Assembly (NCBI GenBank): GCA_032622095.1
Contig: CP136067.1
Location: 90,382,707-90,446,706, forward strand
DNA length: 64,000 bases
DNA from: Siphonodentalium dalli
Taxonomy: Eukaryota > Mollusca > Scaphopoda > Gadilida > Siphonodentaliidae
Direction of reading: 5' to 3'
The notes beneath the pieces are model-generated. The model searched no databases. It saw only the letters and a program-made list of their open reading frames with translations, and was not told the origin of the DNA. Positions 1 through 12,800 of the stretch are shown piece after piece. Both the position numbers and the translations under genes were made by a program. The first letter of the stretch is position 1; each line of letters starts with the position of its first letter.

Positions 1-1052
1 GGAAGTAATGAAATAATGAACTATGATGATTTCAACAATGAACAGTATGAACAGGGGTTAACCAGTATGATATTATTATATATCTATTAGAACATAAATT
101 AATAGCATGGGGGTGTGGTGGGGTGGATAATTTATCAATTTCAATTCATCGCGAGACTTGAAGGTCTATAACTGTCATTTACAGATTATGAAGTTAGGCT
201 TTATTCGGCCACATTACATGTATAAATGTGGTCTTAAATTTAATTTATTTATGTTGAATATGAGAAAAAAAAAGATTTTTTTTTTTTTTTTTTTTCTTTC
301 TTGGCCTTATTTAGCTGGCACTTTAATGCCGTATCTGCGCAGTTTCGCCATAAAAGGGCCAATCAAATGGTGTTTATTGTTTATGAACCAAATAAATTAA
401 ATGTGATATTCCATGTAAAATTCAGGATGTTCAAAAATTTGAGGATGAAAACCAGGTTCGGGTTTCAGAGGGGAAAAAGAGCATGAGTAAACATATCTTA
501 ATGTCATTAACATTTCTCAGTCAAATTAAAGGTACACTGTCCAATTTGATTCTATGGTCCCTGTTTCATCGTAAACCAACAACGGCAGAATTTCTTCAGA
601 ATCAAGATACAAAAGATATTATCAGAGTCGATTAATTAATACCAGAAAAAAATAATGTTAACCGATGTCAACTAAAGTATAAAATTTCAGTATATTTGAG
701 AATTTTGTTCAACACAATTTGATGTGAGGAGTACATTGGTCACCCGTCATCTGCAGGCTAGTGGCAAACAAATAGCAGATCACAAAATTTACATCAAATA
801 TATTTTACCCCCGAAGCTAAAGAGTGAAAAAAAGGGGCGTTAGTTCAGACTGTGTATCTTTAACTGGAGGATGTAGAAAAAAGGATTATTTATTTATTTA
901 TTAAATAATTAATTAATTTTTAAATAAAATAAATAAACCCGCATACATCCTTAGGTGTAAATAATGACCAGAAACTCTCATTGAACACATAGAAGATTAT
1001 ATTTGTTAAGGTTGAATTATTATTAATGAAATGAGTTCATTGTTATTTGTAG
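1..1052. other. AT-rich stretch without recognisable gene
   Basis: No reading frame in this stretch looks like a conserved protein. It holds a run of T near 277-296 and an A/T-only run near 888-938, both simple sequence. I see no RNA gene or mobile-element end. Confidence 0.6.
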
Positions 1053-1289
1053 AGATACATTAATATTGTAAAACTGTAAGACAGCTAGTACTTGCCTTGA
1101 GACAAGCAAGTATCGGTAGATAGTGGGGTTTTGGAAAATATATCCAACAAATGGGGGGAATTTACTTTATAGATACATTAATATTGTAAAACTGTAAGAC
1201 AGCTAGTACTTGCCTTGAGACAAGCAAGTATCGGTAGATAGTGGGGTTTTGGAAAATATATCCAACAAATGGGGGGAAATTACTTTATA
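1053..1289. repeat. two-copy tandem duplication, 118-bp unit
   Basis: The block 1053-1170 is repeated almost exactly at 1171-1289. Both copies open with AGATACATTAATATTG and end in a G-run followed by TTTACTTTATAG or a close variant. The near identity means the duplication is recent. Nothing coding is visible in the unit. A short TA/CA-rich microsatellite follows at about 1310-1338. Confidence 0.9.
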
Positions 1290-1456
1290 GGGAAGTGTAT
1301 GGTATAAATACACATATATATATATACATATATAATATGTGTTAGATGTGTCAGATTAACCTGTACTATAGGTTTCTACAAAAAGTGGATAGGGTCTGAA
1401 AGGTATATACAAAGTATATGAAATTGTGTTATTATGAATTTTCACAGTTTAAACAT

Positions 1457-2195
1457 TTAAGCGAGAGCTTTCGCTTCTTCGATTGTGTTCAACTTGAGTT
1501 TCTTTCCATTTGGTGTCGCCTTGGCAAAAACCCGCCCGTCAAAAGTCCAGTAAGAATCAATCTTTTTGTTCTTTTTTAGAACAGATAGTTCTCGGACTAT
1601 TGCTTGGCGGGTCTCTGTCAGGGCTTCGGTTATTATGATAATACTGACCCCCTTTAGGGCTTTCTTAGACATATAAACTTCATATTTTGTAACCCAGAGG
1701 TTGAACCTCACAATGATTTGCACAGTTTTTATTGTTCTTTTCTTAGGAACTGACTGGTTGTTTTCATCTGTAGCATGTCTTGGGTTCCTATTCTTGATTG
1801 GATTAGTTGGTTGCCTATCTGTTGTCTTTATACTGCCTAGGGGGTGTGCTCGACTGATGTCTCTTCGACTGAGTTGAATGTTAAGTTTTTCTTTGCATAT
1901 TCTCATTATAAGCCCTATCCAATCAAAATGCACAAAGTCACCAATAGTAATGTCATTTGGGATCTCAACATTGTGAAAAATAAGACAATTTCTGCGGCTG
2001 TATTGCTCTGCTCCTTCGAATAGATCAAAACTGTATTCTTTAGCTTTGGTGAATTTTGTTTCAATAAGTTCAATAATTTCTTCAGGCACACTTTCACTTT
2101 GGTCGTTGATTAATTGTTTATTTTCACTTGTTTTTGTTTTGAGTTGGATATTTTCTAGAGTAGATAGATAGAATCTGATAGAATTCCCACAATCT
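1457..2195 (-). pseudogene. LINE-type ORF1-like protein, RRM region, degraded
   Basis: The minus-strand frame 1457-2089 encodes about 210 residues and stays open upstream, without a good ATG, to about 2195. The segment EQYSRRNCLIFHNV is the hallmark start of the RNA-recognition fold found in ORF1-type proteins of invertebrate non-LTR retrotransposons. It is followed by an SRAHPLG segment, an IIVRF strand, a KKALKG turn, an ITEALT segment and a final WTFDGRVFAK strand, all in the usual order. Upstream, a coiled-coil-like stretch continues only if the frame shifts near 2165, so the N-terminal part is broken. No reverse-transcriptase ORF2 follows downstream (below 1457). The family role is nucleic-acid binding and chaperoning of element RNA. 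That this is a dead 5' fragment is inference. Confidence 0.6.
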
Positions 2196-2227
2196 CTTTA
2201 ATATTGTCATGCCATGGCCAATTTAAC

Positions 2228-2865
2228 ACTAAGTGAACGTTCAGATTACCACGATACAATTGTAAGTAGGTAAAAAATAATATCATGCACTGTTTTATTT
2301 AAAAGCGAAATTGTGGCGTATCCTTGGTTATCCCCATTTGCGACGTAATCACTAATCAGTCATGTGTATGTAAAAAGTGTGGCCTGAAGGATCGCATGAT
2401 AGTCAATCACATGCTTTACAAAAAAACTGTGATTTCATCATGTACGACATCGTAATCGTGTGAACAAACTATCCACGATCTCGTCGATCCCGGTTCCTCC
2501 ACTTAAGATTATATCTTTCATCTGTACGTTCACTGAGTGAACATTCATGATTCATATGACTACGATTCAATTGTAAGTGGACAGATTCCCATCTTGGGTA
2601 ATAACCGATAGTTGGACTGCGCATGCTCACGACATGATCACGAGTTATATCAATGCAGATTTGCAAAAATTGTGACGTATCCTTGGTTACCTCCACTTGG
2701 TGAAATTTGCGTGTACGTAAAAATCGTACAAAGTAAATAGAAATATCATAGGATAGTTAATCACGTGGTTAACCACCGATATTAAATATTCTCATCTGCG
2801 ATGACATCGTAACAAACTATCCATGATTTTGTCAGGCCCGATTCCTCCACTTACGATTGAATTAT
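2228..2865. repeat. degenerate direct duplication of about 300-360 bp
   Basis: Several words recur in the same order in 2228-2530 and 2531-2865: CACTRAGTGAAC, CAATTGTAAGT, GTGRCGTATCCTTGGTTA, ACAAACTATCCA and TTCCTCCACTTA. The two blocks are clearly diverged, so this is an old tandem duplication. No protein is supported. Confidence 0.6.
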
Positions 2866-3307
2866 GGTCTTCTGACATCTGAATCGCCGAAAATGCTAAT
2901 ATTGTTGGAAGAATGAACTTTACACTTGGTTTTTGAATATGTTTGCAAATTATGAAAATACATGCATCCATATCACATACATAAATATGCAGCATACATG
3001 TACATGTATTTTTTCTTCAATTACAGAAATACCAGATTCATTAGCCATGGTGGATGCGGCATCATGCCCTCTCATCTTCAACATATGAAGATTGATTTCG
3101 CCCATGATTAGTCTAAGCGTCGGTCCTGTCTAGCTAGACACGTGGCAATGAACAAATGACAGGTGAAATATTACTGGAAGTCTGTTCGCCAAAATACCAA
3201 TGGTGAGTTTATAATCTACATGTATAGCTACCATGCAGATGAATATTTGTACATTGTCACCAATACATGTATATACTGCTATCCTCAAAATTATGGACCT
3301 TAAAAAT

Positions 3308-3466
3308 GGGGGGGGGGGGGCAGGGGGGGGGGGGGGGGCGGAAAAAAACTGCAGACACAGGGTGGAAAAAACTGTTTTCTTCGGTTTGGGTATCCCCCCC
3401 CCCCAAAACAGCAAAAACTGCAGTTTTTTTCCACTGACCATTTGCCCGCCCCCCCCCAAATCAAAT
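3308..3466. repeat. poly-G/poly-C hairpin
   Basis: Long G runs (3308-3340) are followed by A-runs and CTGCAG, then a turn, then CTGCAG, T-runs and long C runs (to about 3459), which forms an inverted repeat. Frames through it give poly-Gly or poly-Pro and are not genes. Single-base homopolymer lengths may be unreliable. The G runs could form G-quadruplexes. Confidence 0.7.
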
Positions 3467-3540
3467 CTACCGCAGCCGGACAACAACTCGGTTTGACCGG
3501 AAAGCGAAAAAAACACCGGAGCATACAATTCACGAGAAGG

Positions 3541-4347
3541 TGCTTGTTAATTTAGTTTAGATTATTGTGACTAAAATGGTCATTGTCTACCAGTAGAACG
3601 CAGATTTGTACCTCGTGATGTCATGACATGTACAAACATGTATATTGGTGATCGCAACGCTATGTATGCACTTTAAAAAATGACAACTAGTCATTACCTC
3701 GACTTTGAAAAAGATGCAAATGAGATGAGTGAGATACCAGCATATAACTGTTTTCTGATACCATTGGAGGAGAAATTGTTTAATACATGGGATAGTTCTG
3801 CAGTAAAAATTTGCCAGATAAGCGATCGCAGGGTAGAATTCTGCAATCGACTGGTAGACACTGACATAGTTGGCATTATTAAGAGGGTTAATGGGGTCAA
3901 TATCACATGTACACCAAGACAGTGGTTATCCAAAATTGTTTTATGTGGATTGTATTACTCATGTATATATGATTTGGATATTAAGGTTAATCCATATTCT
4001 ATAAAATGAGAGAAAATTGAAGTTGTGAGTCTGAAAATACATATTTGGAAAAATATTACATGCAAATTTTTTCCGACAACCCCCCCCCCCCTAAATGAAT
4101 AAGGAAAAAATTTACGTGTAAATTTTTTACGCCTAAGTACCACCCCACCCCCCGGTACGTTGTGTCCCGCAGTTGTTTTCCGGGGGGGATACCTGGTAAT
4201 GATCGCAGTATATACGGGCAGTATATGATATCCACCACGGTATCAAGTCGATTACTGTTGTGGAGCACCATGCAGTTATGATACACCAACAAATATCACA
4301 CCAAAAGTTGAAAATTAAAACAGCCACATGGATCTTGTTCAATGAAC
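3541..4347. other. no supported gene
   Basis: A 109-codon frame at 3680-4009 (+) starts MTTSHYLDFEKD, but it shows no family motif and is bordered by simple C/G runs near 4080 and 4140. I do not call it a gene. The stretch ends at the left target-site duplication of the large palindromic element. Confidence 0.4.
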
Positions 4348-4350
4348 TTA

Positions 4351-5127
4351 TAGTCTAGGCTGTGCTGGGGGGTGATCGTCGCACATCGGGGGAATTTATG
4401 CGACCATCATTTTCTTATGGGAAAATTACTCTAGTTTTCGAATTCAGAGGGCGCCGAGCCGAGATAGGTGACAAAATATAACTTCTCACTATGTTTCATA
4501 GGGTACCCTACCTAAAAAATGACATATTTTCAAAGGTTAACAGGCATTAGCCAACTGGTTAACAGGGCAGCAACATCGGAAAGATTGTAAACATATATGC
4601 AAAATATGGAACGAATATAGACACTTAATCAGATTCAACATCGTTTTTCTGCTTTCGTTCTGATTTCGTGACGTCATGGTAAAATATGTAGCGTGACGCG
4701 TCAAACATTCATGGCGATTCAGACAAAGTGTTGTGCGTCAACTCTGTGCAAAGATAGCATATCTGTCGAATTCTTCCAAGTTATATATTTTTGGAAATGG
4801 AAGGGTACCCCCTATATAATGATGTTCATACTTACATTATATCTTTCCAAGTATTGACATAATAGACAAAAACTTAACCCTCCCCCCAATTTCACAAATA
4901 ACCACATATGTGTGTCCATGCAGTTTGTGTCCACCAAATAAATTGACAATGCACAGTTTACCTTTTCATATTGTGTAGAATCGTACGGAGCCACTGATAA
5001 TGTAAAACATCGTTCAAATCCTAGATTAGGAAGGTAATATAAAATCCAAGATGGCGTCCAAGATGGCCGCCAATTTTTATATTGACACTCTATACACCAG
5101 ATGTATGGTAACCGGACTAGATCATCA
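4351..5127. repeat. left terminal inverted repeat of element 1
   Basis: This arm of about 777 bp is matched in reverse by about 9574-10349. It includes the words GGCGCCGAGCCGAGATAGG near the outer end and paired AAGATGGC motifs at about 5048-5075 near the inner end. Confidence 0.85.
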
Positions 5128-8100
5128 ACTCTGTGCAAATATAGCATATCTGTCGAATTCTTCCAAGTTAAATATTTTGGCAAATGGAAGGGTATTGCCT
5201 ACAAAATGATGTTCCTATCTTTATTATATATCTCCAAATGGTAAACTAACCGAGAAAAGCTTAAACCTCACCCCAATTTCACAAATAGCCAATTAAATGC
5301 ACCTATGCAGGTTGTTTCCAATAAAACATCGACAATGCACATTTTGTAGTGTCATATAGGGCAGAACCATCCGGGGACATGGAGAATGTAAGATTCCGTT
5401 CAAATCCTAGATTATGAAGGTAATAAAATCCAAGATGGCGTCCAAGATGGCTGCCAAGTTTAATATCGGCACTCTGTGCACACTGAGTGTGCACACCGGT
5501 TGTAACTGATCTTTATTTCATAGAGGCTGTATTGTAATATGTATAAGTCAACTGGTTACGTATAACCAATGATGGAGACCAAAATGGCCGCCATAAAACA
5601 AAAAAATGTTCCGATAAAATTACCTGCTTCCGAGTTGCAATGTTGTGTCATCTGCATGTTATGAGTTTTGTAGCTTATTCGTTCGTGCATATATGTCTCT
5701 TGATAATGTGATCAGAATCCAATAAAACTGTTGGCATTGAGAAATTAAATGCTCATTTTATTTCTCAAAATCGACATGCAATGCCAAATTGCCACAATGG
5801 GATAGTGTTTCAACCTGACATCCATTTTGTGGTATACAAGTCAACGTTCTCCTTGGTGGTGAAACTGCTGACTTTTATATTAGTACAATAAGAATTGAAG
5901 CTACAATGCCGACTAAATATACATATTCAATCATCAATAACCAATGTAGGTGTCCACGGTAGTGACTCATTAGACCCGCTTACACAAACCGTCAAGCAAT
6001 AACAACCAATTTAGAATCCTGATAAGTGCGGGTATGCAAAGAATGGACAATTTATTTTATATATCTCATCAATGTTGTCAATGCGTACTGGGGTAATTGA
6101 TTTTCACGTTCATTGGAGTGATGTTCTATTGAAATAACCGAAACAAATCTCAAACAAATCTGACAAAATACGTATCTGTGTCGTTATATTCTCGCTATGG
6201 TCCCATCAGACGTGGATTTATGCTTATTTACTTTAGCAGTTCATTTGAGTATTTGCTTATCTGTACTTAATTCTATGCCGCTTGATATGCGTGGTTGCAG
6301 GTGTATTAATTATTTTATTGAATACACATTGACGACCAATAGTATAATTGTTGTCCTGCTAATGTACTATAGATCTTGTATGTCTGAGTAGTGGCTGATG
6401 CCTTCGGCGAGTTATATAATATTATATGCATTCGCTTCCATATTATTTTATATCTTCCCGGCTGTCCAGAATTCGCGTTGCTATCACAATATATTTAAAC
6501 ACATTATATGCATTCAGTATTTAACTTCATACAAGGCATTGGTCTATCAAGTTACTTGGAGCTTACCCCAAGAATGTTGCACAGAACCAACTTTCAGGTT
6601 TGGTTGGAACAGGTATAATATTATCAAAACTGACCCCTCATTTGTAAATACTAATGCTTTAAATGATAACGATAAGTGTGAGGCCGTGGTATTGATTGTG
6701 CTAAGTCCCATGAAATTTGGATCCATGGAAGTTGGTCTCACACTGTAAGTATCACACGACTCTCCATCACACGTACCCAACTATGATAATCACGTACAGT
6801 ACTCGAATGGGATAAAACTATATCATCCAATTTATATATCAGTATGGAGCAATCTCGGCAATTAACCAAAGATGAAAAGTACAAGGATTAGAAAGCCACA
6901 CAGTTAGAAGACGTGCTCAAAATGTCATATACTCAGTTGCTCGGCATTAGAATGATGCTTGTCATGCTAAATGTGTCCCTTTCACTGATGCTGATCCATT
7001 TCAACCAACGGGATGACAACTCGTTGGTCACATAGCCGCGGAATTAGTTTTAAATCAAAATAGAGTATAACCGCTACAGGTAGGACATTCTCAAGAAATA
7101 TAGTAGCCGTGGAGTACTTTTAACACAAACAATAATTAGCAGCTCCTTTGCACGATCGCCAATTTTCTGCAATGGAACGACCTACGTATCTGATATATGT
7201 CAAATATTCATGATTGTGGTAATTGTCCCCAGGATACATTTTACGATATGCGTTATATGTATCTGACCGAAAGCATATATGCAAGCATGCGATTATCACA
7301 AATATCAGATAATGTACATAGGTGTGGTAGTTATTGCGTGCATTCATCTAAGTAGACGTCCCAGAAAACAATTGATTTAAATCCTTATTTTAGCTTAATA
7401 TTGAGGAATTTGAAGCCGTAATGGGTCGGTATATTTTGAGTAAGTTTACCTTGTGAGCACCATACAATCAAACCAGGTTCCATCGTTGCATGTGGCGACG
7501 GTCCTATATTCGACAATGACACACGTTCTTGTTTGCATGTTGGATTGAATGTATGACATATATAGACAATCGCAGTCGGACATTTGATGGCTGTTGGACC
7601 TATTTGCTCATAATATGGATTCTTCTGCGACATGGGGCAAGGCATATAGTAAACTTACACATAGTATCCCACACATATGAAACTTCGAAAGTAGCAACAC
7701 CCTTTGCTTCCAGCATATTAAATTAGTAATCTCTCTACTTTCTTATGTGTACACCTGGTAGGAATTTAGATCGAGATACTTCATGCTTTGAGTTATGGTA
7801 ATGTACGTGTAAAATTGCACACAAATAATGCAAACATAGTTGCCCTTTGAAAACCAGTTAAGTGTTACATTTAATAAATGGATCTAGTCTCGACTAAGGT
7901 TGTGCGATTGAAGTTAATTTGTCTTCAAAATTGTCGATTCTAACTCGCCACCTTATTAAATCGAAAAAAGAAATATTTCTTATAATTTGAATTTAGTCCC
8001 AATATTAATAAAATTCGTCCATTTTTCTATATATACCCATGCCATTCAGTGCCATTTATGAATTACTTATGATAAACAATTACTTGTTGGGAACAATCAC

Positions 8101-9573
8101 GTATCCAGCTGAAGAGTAATTGGATTGCATCATATGATTGGTCAGGTCAATTTAATCCAACAACACTGTCACAGTGAATTAACTATTGCAACTTCTCGGC
8201 TTATCGTACTTGGCAGAAATGCCCGCGCACATGTGCCAACCAACTTTTTTATAGTGTTCCCCGAGTTGACAGCTAATGATTAAATTAGGTTCACATAAGA
8301 CCAGAACATCAACTTAATCGTGTCACCGGCTGTGTAGATCCGATAGATGTATGTTACTCATTGCTGATAAGTACCAGCATGATGAAGTCATGTTATCGGT
8401 GGTTAAATGTCTAACGAAATTGTCTACGAGTGGATAGGCCTTATCCAATATAAAATATGGCAGAAACTTATTATTTCTTCGTCTCTTGACGAAATGGATG
8501 ATCATCATAACAAAACGCTCAATAGATGTATTAATATATTGCGACAGCGACGTGAAACCTGAACTGCAGGTGTGAAATAAAATGATATGGAAGTGAGGGC
8601 ATAAACCTGTGAATTAACTCGTCAACCACCCATGACTATAGTACGTTGGTGGGAAATTGATTTAAACTATCGGTTGCAACTGCGAATAGTTCATAAAATG
8701 AGTATTCGCAACGAACATGTAACCGTTTATTGTTATCTAAATCTTCAGAGTTGAGAAGTACTAAACAAATACGAATTAGAACTGCTTATGTAAACACCCA
8801 TTTCCGTGCGGGGTGGCATCCCGAGGAAATGTAGAGAAAACAGTTTTAGTTCGGTCTAAATTGCTGGTGATTATTGTCCGTTATTACATTGGAACATCGC
8901 TTCTTTGAACGTAGAAACCAACTACCATGGTAATCAGTTGACGACATTAGCGGGGTAATGTGAACACAGTTGGCCAACATTTTCGTATAAACAAAATATC
9001 CGCAATTATTGTAGGTCCGTTATCTCCAGACGGTTTACGATTGCGGGTCTAATGTGCTACTAGCATGGAAAAACTCCTTTATTTATTGATACTTGAATAT
9101 ATAACTATTAGTGCATACACTGCATAGGCATGTTTTAATCGGCATTGTGGCTTCCATTATTGCTATACTAATGTGGATGTTTGCAGTTGTAGCATCGTGT
9201 AGCAGAACATTGATATATATACCATCAAATGATTGGATGTCAGTTTGAAATTCGGTCCTAATTAGGCAATTTGACATTATATGATGTCGTTATTTTCGAG
9301 AAATTAATGAACAGTTACTATCTTAATGTCCCTAGTTTCTTCAGATACGGATCATGTTGGACACAATGACATATATGTACGAACAAAAAAGCTACAACAG
9401 TCATACCATGTGATTTTATTGCAACTCAGAAGTTGGTCGTTTTATCGGAACAGTTCTGTTTATTTTGGCGGCCATTTTGGTCTTCATCATCGGTTTTACG
9501 TCGCCAATTGCCTTATACGTATTAAGATACAGACTCCATCCAAGACAAGGCCATATTACATAAAGCACTCGCG

Positions 9574-10349
9574 ATGATCTAGTCCGTTACCATACATCTG
9601 GTGTATAGAGTGTCAATATAAAAATTGGCGGCCATCTTGGACGCCATCTTGGATTTTATTACCTTCCTAATCTAGGATTTGAACGATGTTTTTCATTATC
9701 AATGTCGCCGTACGATTCTACACAACATGAAAAGGTAAACTGTGCATTGTCAATTTATTTGGTGGACACAAACTGCATGGGCACATATATGTGGTTATTT
9801 GTGAAAATTGGGGGGGAGGGTTAAGTTTTTGTCTATTATGTCAATACTTGGAAAGATATAATGTAAGTATGAACATCATTATATAGGGGGTACCCTTTCC
9901 ATTTCCAAAAATATATAACTTGGAAGAATTCGATAGATATGCTATCTTTGCACAGAGTTGACGCACAACACTTTGTCTGAATCGCCATGAATGTTTGACG
10001 CGTCACGCTACATATTTTACCATGACGTCACGAAATCAGAACGAACAGCATGAAAACGATGTTGAATCTGATTAAGTGTCTATATTCATTCCATAATTTG
10101 CAAATATGTTTACAATCTTTCCTATGTTGATGCCCTGTTAACCAGTTGGCTAATGCCTGTTAACCTCTGAAAATATGTCATTTTTTAGGTAGGGTACCCT
10201 ATGAAACATAGTGAAAAGTTATATTTTGTCACCTATCTCGGCTCGGCGCCCTCTGAATTCGAAAACTAGAGTAATTTTCCCATAAGAAAATGATGGTCGC
10301 ATAAATTCCCCCCGATGTGCGACGATCACCCCCAGCACAGCCTAGACTA
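9574..10349. repeat. right terminal inverted repeat of element 1
   Basis: This is the reverse complement of 4351-5127 with few differences, mostly single-base changes and small indels. That indicates relatively young or gene-converted termini compared with the decayed interior. Confidence 0.85.
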
Positions 10350-10649
10350 TTATATATGCATGAATAAGATGAATCACTAAATTATCTTTTCATGCTTGTT
10401 TGTGTAATGCCAATCAATGCAGCCTGACAACATGGATGGGGTGGAGTTTATAAATTGACAGCCTAAACAATGTTGGCAACTTAAAAGTTCATTATGTGCT
10501 ACATTTAACTCCCGTATATACAATACAATTTTTTCTATCAGCGTTCCCATGTCCTATATTTGGAATAATATATACATGTACATGTAACGAAGGCCATCCG
10601 TTCCACAGATAGGAGGAAAAACACTGCATTTTATTTTCATGCATGCGAA

Positions 10650-10815
10650 ACATGACAACATGCATATGGGGTGTAGACATGACAACATGCATATGCCATA
10701 TGGGGTGTAGACATGACAACATGCATATGGGGTGTAACATGACAACATGCATATGGGGTGTAACATGACAACATGCATATGGGGTGGTGACATGACAACA
10801 TGCATATGGGGTGTA
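10650..10815. repeat. 26-bp minisatellite, about six units
   Basis: Six adjacent units read ACATGACAACATGCATATGG followed by GGTGTA or a variant. One unit contains a small internal duplication (ATGCCATATG). Units abut with no unique spacers. Because it is nearly in phase, it yields long but meaningless frames rich in His, Met, Val and Cys on the minus strand. Confidence 0.9.
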
Positions 10816-11089
10816 ACTGTGGCATATGCAACGTTGAAACTGTACTAGTAACCATAATGAGGTGTTGGAGGTTACTGTGCTTTATATATCTTTAATACTG
10901 CAGTATTAACGGGGGGCACTATACTAAGAGGTGGCCAATTACTTTGAGTATACATGTAGCCATACCTCACACATGGAACAGGGCTTGACTTATTTTTAGG
11001 TACATGGAAAAATAGGTACGCAGAGCAATACATAACACCTAGTCTGCTTCGTATATTTTACATAAATATCAACCGATTTGGTGCAGTGT

Positions 11090-11225
11090 TGAAGCGGTAA
11101 CCTTTCTAGTACTGCTGTGTTAGAAGTTTCTGGTGTGAGACCACACAAGCCATATTTCTGAATAAATCCTGAAAAATTACCCACAATCCTGAGGTTAAGT
11201 GGTCACTTACTTTGGGCATTACTGT
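11090..11225 (-). repeat. single-arm relative of the 15.4-kb palindrome
   Basis: The words ACAAGCCATATTTC, AAATCCTGAAAA and GGGCATTACTGTA occur in the same order as in the right half of the hairpin at 15434-15614. It appears to be half of the same element, diverged. Confidence 0.6.
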
Positions 11226-11487
11226 AATTCCCTGACATTCCCCCAATCTTTGACTAAAAGAAAATTCACCCTTTTGATATCATTTGACCATGAAATGGCC
11301 CGAAAAAGATGTTTTATGAGATTTACGTTTGTTTTTTATTTAATTTTGTTTGTTCAAGTAACATATCAAATGAGTGAAATTTTATTTTAGTCATTCATGT
11401 GGGTATTGTTAGTGGGGAGATATTTAAGGGGAGGTATCCTGTTACAACGGTATATGCTACTAGTATATGTACATAAGTATTAACTGT

Positions 11488-12800
11488 CATGTGGACTGTT
11501 TTTATGGAGATGTAACCGTGAGGTAAGCAGTGTTCACGCTGTCGGTAGCCAAATTAGCCAATGGCTAATCTTTTTCGAATTTGGCTAATAAAATTTTCAT
11601 TTGGCTAAACTTTTGGCTAAACTTTTTTTGAACCCAAATGGAGACTGAAAAGCATGGAGCCAGAAAGCTAATTAATAAAAGCGCTCAATAGATCGACATT
11701 CAAGACTAAGTTAGGTGACGAAAGTATTTCATTATTTTCGTACTTATGAAATATCGTACAAAGGGAAACCCGATCGACAACTCTATCAACCAAGCGATCA
11801 CAAAGTGATATGCAATCATCTTTAGTTTTCACAAGACGGACATTCAAAGACGCATGGACATTAAACCGACCGTGGTTCAATTATGACAATGTGAAGAGAG
11901 CAATGTTTTGTGCATTGACGCCGGTATATAAGCAATTTGTTCGTAACAGGCTGTTTTAATCTGGAGAAAGATTACGTCACTCTGCACGAAGCAGCAAAAG
12001 GTCCTTATTAATTTTTACATTTAATCCCCTAATCCCCCATTCAGCCCATTGTCTGTCTGGTCACTCACGGTACGCCTACACAATGCATGTTTATGATGAC
12101 ATTGTATTTATGATGGTCGAGGTTTATGAGCACCAAGTGTAAGACAATAGCTTAATCAGCCAAATGTGAATCACGACAGATATTTTGTGGCTATTTGTCG
12201 TCAATACCGATACAGTCAAAATAATATGCATGCTTTTATGACAGATTGTAATTTGATAATGGCGTAAATAATATAAGTTATTAGTTTCCAGATGTCACTT
12301 AGATATTTTCGCAAGGATAAATATTTAATGATTTAAAAAAAGATATTGATATAAATAAAAAAAATAATGACATTAAAATGGACAATCCCGGGTCCCCCCC
12401 CCCCAAATCACTCTTTCACATAAAGATTAATAAATTTTTAATTAATAATATATATAAAAATACTTCTAGTTCATCAAAATTATTTAAATTATTGTGTATT
12501 TTACCTGTGTCTGTTAGATTTTACGTTTTAGTCATTAATTGTGAACCGACCAGAAAACGATGATTTAATTTGGCCAAAGTGTTTTTTAATTTGGCCAAAA
12601 AACATTTGGCTAAAGTTTTTTTTCATTTGGCTAATAAAATTTTCATTTGGCTAAACTTTTGGCTAAAGTTTTTTTCGGTCCAGCGTGAACACTGGAGGTA
12701 AGTGGACATAACTTGTGTAAAACCCAAAGGGTTTTACATACAAGTTATGACCACTTTCCTCACGGTTACATCTCCATTAAAATAGTCCACATGACAGTTA
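11488..12800. mobile_element. inverted-repeat element with TTTGGCTAAA modules
   Basis: The left flank (11488-11545: CATGTGGAC, GAGATGTAACCGTGAGG, GTGTTCACGCTG) is mirrored at about 12676-12800. Just inside each end lie clusters of TTTGGCTAAA/TTTGGCTAAT words (11555-11625 and 12565-12675). They are in direct orientation relative to one another, not mirrored. The right end carries an extra perfect hairpin at about 12703-12752 (ACTTGTGTAAAACCC with GGGTTTTACATACAAGT). The middle is AT-rich and has no ORF of note. Confidence 0.6.

Larger units (their letters stand above)
4351..10349. mobile_element. 6-kb fold-back (long terminal inverted repeat) DNA element 1
   Basis: The left end TAGTCTAGGCTGTGCTGG is mirrored by CCTAGACTA at 10341-10349. 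TTA lies directly outside both ends (4348-4350 and 10350-10352), consistent with a 3-bp target duplication. The terminal arms 4351-5127 and about 9574-10349 are near-identical inverted copies. Weaker mirror matches continue inward: 5560-5660 with 9400-9540, 5960-5995 with 9020-9060, and about 6070-6130 with 8910-8970. The whole element therefore looks like an aged palindrome. Within the left arm, 4737-5115 is duplicated in direct orientation at about 5121-5485. Clusters of AAGATGGCGGCC-like words occur in both arms. No transposase frame is present, so it is non-autonomous. The 3-bp duplication would fit PIF/Harbinger-type insertion, but the end sequence alone does not settle the superfamily. 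Confidence 0.8.

Noticed and set aside
3233-3533. Poly-Gly and poly-Pro frames
   Set aside because: Translation of homopolymer G/C tracts inside a hairpin.
3680-4009. 109-codon + strand frame
   Set aside because: No motif, no splice context and an opposing frame of similar length. Not enough to call a gene.
10492-10855. Cys/His/Met-rich minus-strand frames and a possible CRISPR-like array
   Set aside because: These are adjacent tandem units of about 26 bp without spacers, in an animal-type genome. It is a minisatellite.
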